Source of the DNA: an uncultured Collinsella sp.
GTDB taxonomy: Bacteria; Actinomycetota; Coriobacteriia; Coriobacteriales; Coriobacteriaceae
Direction: 5' to 3'
Assembly (NCBI GenBank): GCA_934621295.1
Contig: CAKTVB010000011.1
Coordinates: forward strand, 1 to 8,813
DNA length: 8,813 nucleotides
The notes under the pieces were generated by a model. The model was not told the DNA's origin and searched no databases. It saw nothing but the letters and a program-made list of their open reading frames with translations. Of this stretch, positions 6,435 to 8,813 are shown in pieces (the first letter of the stretch is position 1; each line of letters begins with the position of its first letter). The position numbers and the translations under genes were made by a program.

Positions 6435-6491
6435 ATCTGTAGCATGTTTGTCTAGCGAGCGTAAGGCGGGAGACGTTCCGGGGGAGGCGTT

Positions 6492-7076
6492 ATGAATTAC
6501 TCGGCTATCAAATACTTTGATATCGCCAATGGCGAGGGGGTTCGTACCACGCTGTTCGTCAGCGGGTGTCGCCGCGGCTGCAAGAACTGCTTCAATGCCG
6601 TGGCATGGGATTTTGCTGCCGGCGACCCGTTTACGTCTGAGGTTGCCGACCAAATCATCGCAAGCATCGACCATCCGTTTTGCGACGGCCTTACCCTGTT
6701 GGGCGGCGAGCCGATGGAGCCGGAGAACCAGGTGGGCCTTGTGGACTTTGTCGAGCGCGTGCGTGCAGCGTATCCTGCGGATTCGGGCAAGACCATCTGG
6801 TGCTATACGGGAGACACGCTTGATGCGCTTATGCCAGGCGGCACGCATCGTACCGACGTCACCGATCGCCTTCTTGCGTGCATTGATATTCTGGTTGACG
6901 GTCCTTTCGTGCAGGATTTGCATGACATCTCGCTGCGCTTTCGCGGATCGTCCAATCAACGTATCATCGACATGAACGCGACGCGTGCCCGTGCCGCCTC
7001 CGAAGACGTGAGCCTTGCGGATGCGGTCGAGCTCTGGCGCGACGAAGCGGTATACAGCACCCACACAATGGAGTAG
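6492..7076 (+). CDS. nrdG: Anaerobic ribonucleotide reductase activating enzyme
   Basis: NrdG is a radical SAM enzyme that uses a [4Fe-4S] cluster and S-adenosylmethionine to create the glycyl radical on NrdD. The product has 194 residues. C26, C30 and C33 (GCRRGCKNC) are the CxxxCxxC cluster ligands, directly after the family signature NGEGVRTTLFVSG. GGEP at 71-74 is the SAM-contacting motif. Length and motifs are normal for the family. The ATG at 6492 has a very strong ribosome site, GGGGGAGG at 6480-6487. The gene starts 127 bases after nrdD, with the hairpin at 6399-6434 in the gap. I see no clear promoter of its own, so it probably shares the nrdD transcript. Confidence 0.96.
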   Translation: MNYSAIKYFDIANGEGVRTTLFVSGCRRGCKNCFNAVAWDFAAGDPFTSEVADQIIASIDHPFCDGLTLLGGEPMEPENQVGLVDFVERVRAAYPADSGKTIWCYTGDTLDALMPGGTHRTDVTDRLLACIDILVDGPFVQDLHDISLRFRGSSNQRIIDMNATRARAASEDVSLADAVELWRDEAVYSTHTME

Positions 7077-7087
7077 GAAAGGCCCCC

Positions 7088-7645
7088 ATGGTCGATTCGG
7101 AAAAGGTAAAAGAAGCGATTCGTCTGCTGCTCGAGGGGATTGGCGAAGACCCGGCGCGCGAGGGCCTCGTGGAGACCCCCGACCGCGTAGCGCGCATGTG
7201 GGAGGAGCTTGCCGGCGGCATGGAGTCGGACGCCTCCGAGCATCTGAGTCGCACCTTTGCGGTGAATTCGAACGACCTGGTGATTGAGCGTGATATCACG
7301 TTCTACTCCATGTGTGAGCATCACATGCTTCCCTTTTATGGCCGTGTGGCCATCGGCTATATCCCGCGTGGTCGCGTGGCGGGTCTCTCGAAGCTCGCGC
7401 GTACGGTCGAGGTCTACGCGCGCCGTTTGCAGCTGCAAGAGCAGCTCACTGCGCAGATTGCCGATGCGTTGATGGAGTACCTGGCTCCCGAGGGCGCAAT
7501 CGTCCTTATCGAAGCCGAGCATATGTGCATGACCATGCGCGGCGTGCAGAAGCCTGGCACTACTACGGTGACGCTTGCGCGACGCGGATGCTTTGAGAAC
7601 GACCCCGCCCTTGAGGAGCGCTTTTTCCGCATGCTGGAGCGCTAG
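7088..7645 (+). CDS. folE: GTP cyclohydrolase I
   Basis: FolE converts GTP to 7,8-dihydroneopterin triphosphate plus formate, the first step of folate synthesis in the cytoplasm. The product has 185 residues, typical for the short bacterial type I enzyme. C76 and H79 in SMCEHHMLPF and C147 in EHMCMTMRG are the zinc ligands; the family motif GLSKLAR is at 99-105. A ribosome site AGGAAAGG (7075-7082) overlaps the nrdG stop codon, and the start follows 11 bases after that stop, so the two genes are probably translated from one mRNA. Formate released here is also the reductant used by formate-type NrdD, a possible but minor metabolic link. Confidence 0.97.
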   Translation: MVDSEKVKEAIRLLLEGIGEDPAREGLVETPDRVARMWEELAGGMESDASEHLSRTFAVNSNDLVIERDITFYSMCEHHMLPFYGRVAIGYIPRGRVAGLSKLARTVEVYARRLQLQEQLTAQIADALMEYLAPEGAIVLIEAEHMCMTMRGVQKPGTTTVTLARRGCFENDPALEERFFRMLER

Positions 7646-7647
7646 CG

Positions 7648-8178
7648 TTGCTTGAGAGCATGCCGCGTGTCGACGCGATTTGGGCTAACCCCTTGTTTCA
7701 AGAAAACCTGACTGCTATCGAGGCTGCGGAGGCGCAGCGCGTCTACTGCCGGCACGGTTCGTCCCATCTGCTGGATGTGGCGCGCGTGGCGTGGATTATC
7801 AACCTTGAGGACGGCCTTGGTCTTGCGCAGGACGTGGTCTACGCTGCGGCGCTTTTGCATGACATTGGCCGTGCGGCTGAATATTCCGAGGGCATTTCCC
7901 ATGATGCGGCAGGTGCCGAGATAGCGCGCCGGATTTTGGGTACGGTAGTGCCTGAACAGAGATTCTCTTCCGCCGAGGTGGACGCAATCGTCGAGGCGGT
8001 GCGAGGTCATCGTGCCGACGACTCCGCTGCAGTATCGCGCGCGCGTTCCTCTATGCCAAGTCGTCTGGTCCGCGTAATTGCCGAGGCCGATCATCGGTCT
8101 CGTCCTTGTTTCGCATGCCCTGCGCGTGCTACCTGCTACTGGCCGGAAGAGAAGAAGAACATGGCGGTGCGCATCTAG
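7648..8178 (+). CDS. HD-domain phosphohydrolase in folate cluster
   Basis: The product has 176 residues with the signature of metal-dependent HD phosphohydrolases: H40, the H71-D72 pair in AALLHDIGRA, and D148 in AEADH. The C-terminus carries a CxxCx5C cluster (C154, C157, C163, PCFACPARATC), possibly a metal site. The exact substrate cannot be read from sequence. Its place between folE and folB makes dihydroneopterin triphosphate, or the monophosphate made from it, a reasonable candidate, because dephosphorylation is the step between FolE and FolB. The start is probably the TTG at 7648, two bases after the folE stop, with GGAG at 7636-7639 inside folE. The in-frame ATG at 7660 is the alternative; its upstream GAGAG is too close to be a good site. 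Confidence 0.85.
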   Translation: MLESMPRVDAIWANPLFQENLTAIEAAEAQRVYCRHGSSHLLDVARVAWIINLEDGLGLAQDVVYAAALLHDIGRAAEYSEGISHDAAGAEIARRILGTVVPEQRFSSAEVDAIVEAVRGHRADDSAAVSRARSSMPSRLVRVIAEADHRSRPCFACPARATCYWPEEKKNMAVRI

Positions 8179-8210
8179 CCGATGCGAACCGCATTGGAGG
8201 AGTGATTCGC

Positions 8211-8699
8211 ATGAGCAGCAAGAAATTGCCCGATAGCACAACGCCGATCGAGGGGGCCAAGCTTGCGCGTCGCGATGGCGCAAATGTCCCGGCGACACGA
8301 ACCTCAATCGTTCGCGCAACGTCCGACCAGCTTTCCCATGCCGACCGCATTCTGATTGACGGTCTTGAGGTCTTTGCCAATCACGGCGTGTACCCCGAGG
8401 AAAACGCGTTGGGGCAGAAATTCGTCGTATCGCTGGTGCTCTACGCCGATCTGCGCGCGGCGGGGGAGAACGATAATCTGAACGCATCGGTTGATTATGG
8501 CGCTGTTTGCCACGATGTGGACAGCTATATGCGAGAGCATACCTTCAAGCTCATCGAGGCGGCAGCAGAGGGCGTGGCGCAGGCCTTGCTCGCACGGTAT
8601 CCGCTGCTCCTGGGCGTGCGCGTGAAGATTGAGAAGCCTTGGGCGCCCGTGGGCCTGCCGCTTGCGTCTTGCGGCGTGGAGATCGAGCGTTTGCGCTAA
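8211..8699 (+). CDS. folB: Dihydroneopterin aldolase with N-terminal extension
   Basis: FolB splits 7,8-dihydroneopterin into 6-hydroxymethyl-dihydropterin and glycolaldehyde. The family domain starts at D45 (DRILIDGLEV) and runs to the C-terminus. E64 in HGVYPEENALGQ, Y96 in VDYG and K142 in KIEKPWAP match the catalytic residues of the family. The product has 162 residues, against roughly 120 for common FolB; the excess is about 44 Ser/Thr/Arg-rich residues in front, with no in-frame ATG nearer the domain. The ATG at 8211 has GGAGG at 8196-8200 and lies 32 bases after the HD gene's stop. Open frame continues further upstream but overlaps the HD gene and lacks a ribosome site. FolK and FolP are not encoded here. 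Confidence 0.95.
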   Translation: MSSKKLPDSTTPIEGAKLARRDGANVPATRTSIVRATSDQLSHADRILIDGLEVFANHGVYPEENALGQKFVVSLVLYADLRAAGENDNLNASVDYGAVCHDVDSYMREHTFKLIEAAAEGVAQALLARYPLLLGVRVKIEKPWAPVGLPLASCGVEIERLR

Positions 8700-8743
8700 C
8701 GGGGCTAAAGCATGAGTTTCGAAACCCCTGCATGTCATGAACT

Positions 8744-8782
8744 GCCTCCCATTTCTTGGACATGAGAAATGGGAGGCTTTTT
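8744..8782 (+). terminator. Strong terminator hairpin inside the element end
   Basis: GCCTCCCATTTCT (8744-8756) pairs perfectly with AGAAATGGGAGGC (8765-8777), loop of 8 bases, followed by TTTTT. It can terminate transcripts reading out of folB. The 3' arm contains GGGAGG (8771-8776), which is also the only ribosome site for the ATG at 8783, so the folded RNA would hide it. Confidence 0.88.
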
Positions 8783-8813
8783 ATGCGTGTCGACTTGAGG
8801 GTGAAGCACGACA
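8783..8813 (+). CDS. Start of a gene, probably transposase OrfA (partial)
   Basis: An ATG six bases after GGGAGG opens a frame that continues without stop to the window end and encodes only MRVDLRVKHD. Too little is visible to identify it by sequence. Its position just inside the proposed insertion-sequence end suggests the helix-turn-helix OrfA of an IS3-family transposase. It could instead be an ordinary gene following a terminator. Confidence 0.5.
   Translation, partial: MRVDLRVKHD

Larger units (their letters stand above)
8738..8813 (+). mobile_element. Left end of an IS3-family (IS150-group-like) insertion sequence, cut by window end
   Basis: The sequence from 8738 begins TGAACTG, followed by a CCCATTT run and TTGGACA about 18 bases in. 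This is close to the terminal repeat style of IS150-group elements, which typically begin TGTACTG and carry a TTTGTTGGAC-like stretch at the same place. A hairpin and then an ATG-initiated frame follow directly, as expected for a compact insertion sequence. The rest lies beyond the window, so the transposase and right end cannot be checked. Recognition is from memory of the family's ends. Confidence 0.6.

Noticed and set aside
8106..8210. Longer folB start at 8106, or the GTG at 8202
   Set aside because: 8106 lies inside the HD gene without a ribosome site, and the GTG is only one base from the GGAGGA. The ATG at 8211 has proper spacing.
1..8813. CRISPR array, toxin-antitoxin pair or phage genes
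   Set aside because: No regularly spaced direct repeats are visible, and no small gene pairs or phage-type products were recognised on either strand.

Overview
The window reads as a piece of chromosome from a G+C-rich, strictly or facultatively anaerobic Gram-positive bacterium. An anaerobic (class III) ribonucleotide reductase, an LPXTG sortase substrate with a Gram-positive style signal peptide, and strong ATG/GGAGG translation signals support this. The overall look resembles gut Coriobacteriia such as Collinsella, but that placement is inference from style and gene content, not from a marker gene. All recognised genes are on the + strand.

Layout. (1) Positions 1-289: a promoter, tRNA-Gly(GCC), a terminator-like hairpin, tRNA-Cys(GCA) and a second strong terminator. 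(2) 290-783: about 490 bases without a credible gene, very G+C-rich and full of palindromes up to about 490, then a long imperfect inverted repeat (491-564), then an A+T-rich stretch that probably holds the promoter of the next gene. (3) 784-3594: one 936-residue surface protein with a signal peptide, about 800 residues of alanine-rich coiled coil bracketed by two CYxxC motifs, a low-complexity linker and an LPQTG sortase signal, followed by a terminator. (4) 3669-4141: a long control region for the reductase genes, with two NrdR boxes spaced 31 bp (three helical turns) over the promoter and a leader of about 215 nt. (5) 4142-8699: five genes on one strand, nrdD, nrdG, folE, an HD-domain phosphohydrolase and folB. 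A 13-bp hairpin separates nrdD from nrdG; the later genes are packed with gaps of 2-32 nt. (6) 8738 to the end: what looks like the left end of an IS3-family (IS150-group-like) insertion sequence, cut off by the window edge just after its first ORF starts.

How the genes work together. NrdG (radical SAM activase) installs the glycyl radical on NrdD, which makes dNTP precursors without oxygen. FolE and FolB are the first and a later step of tetrahydrofolate synthesis, the cofactor for thymidylate and purine synthesis. The HD protein between them is a candidate for the missing step that removes phosphate from dihydroneopterin triphosphate. If the five genes share a transcript, the NrdR-controlled promoter would link deoxynucleotide supply and folate synthesis. 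folP and folK are not in the window, and the insertion sequence sits where the operon could have continued.

I did not find a clearly new defence or mobile system. The most useful leads are the NrdR-controlled dNTP/folate cluster with its HD protein, the hairpin with two competing 5' arms between nrdD and nrdG, the unexplained palindrome-rich spacer at 290-564, and the paired cysteine motifs at the two ends of the coiled-coil surface protein.
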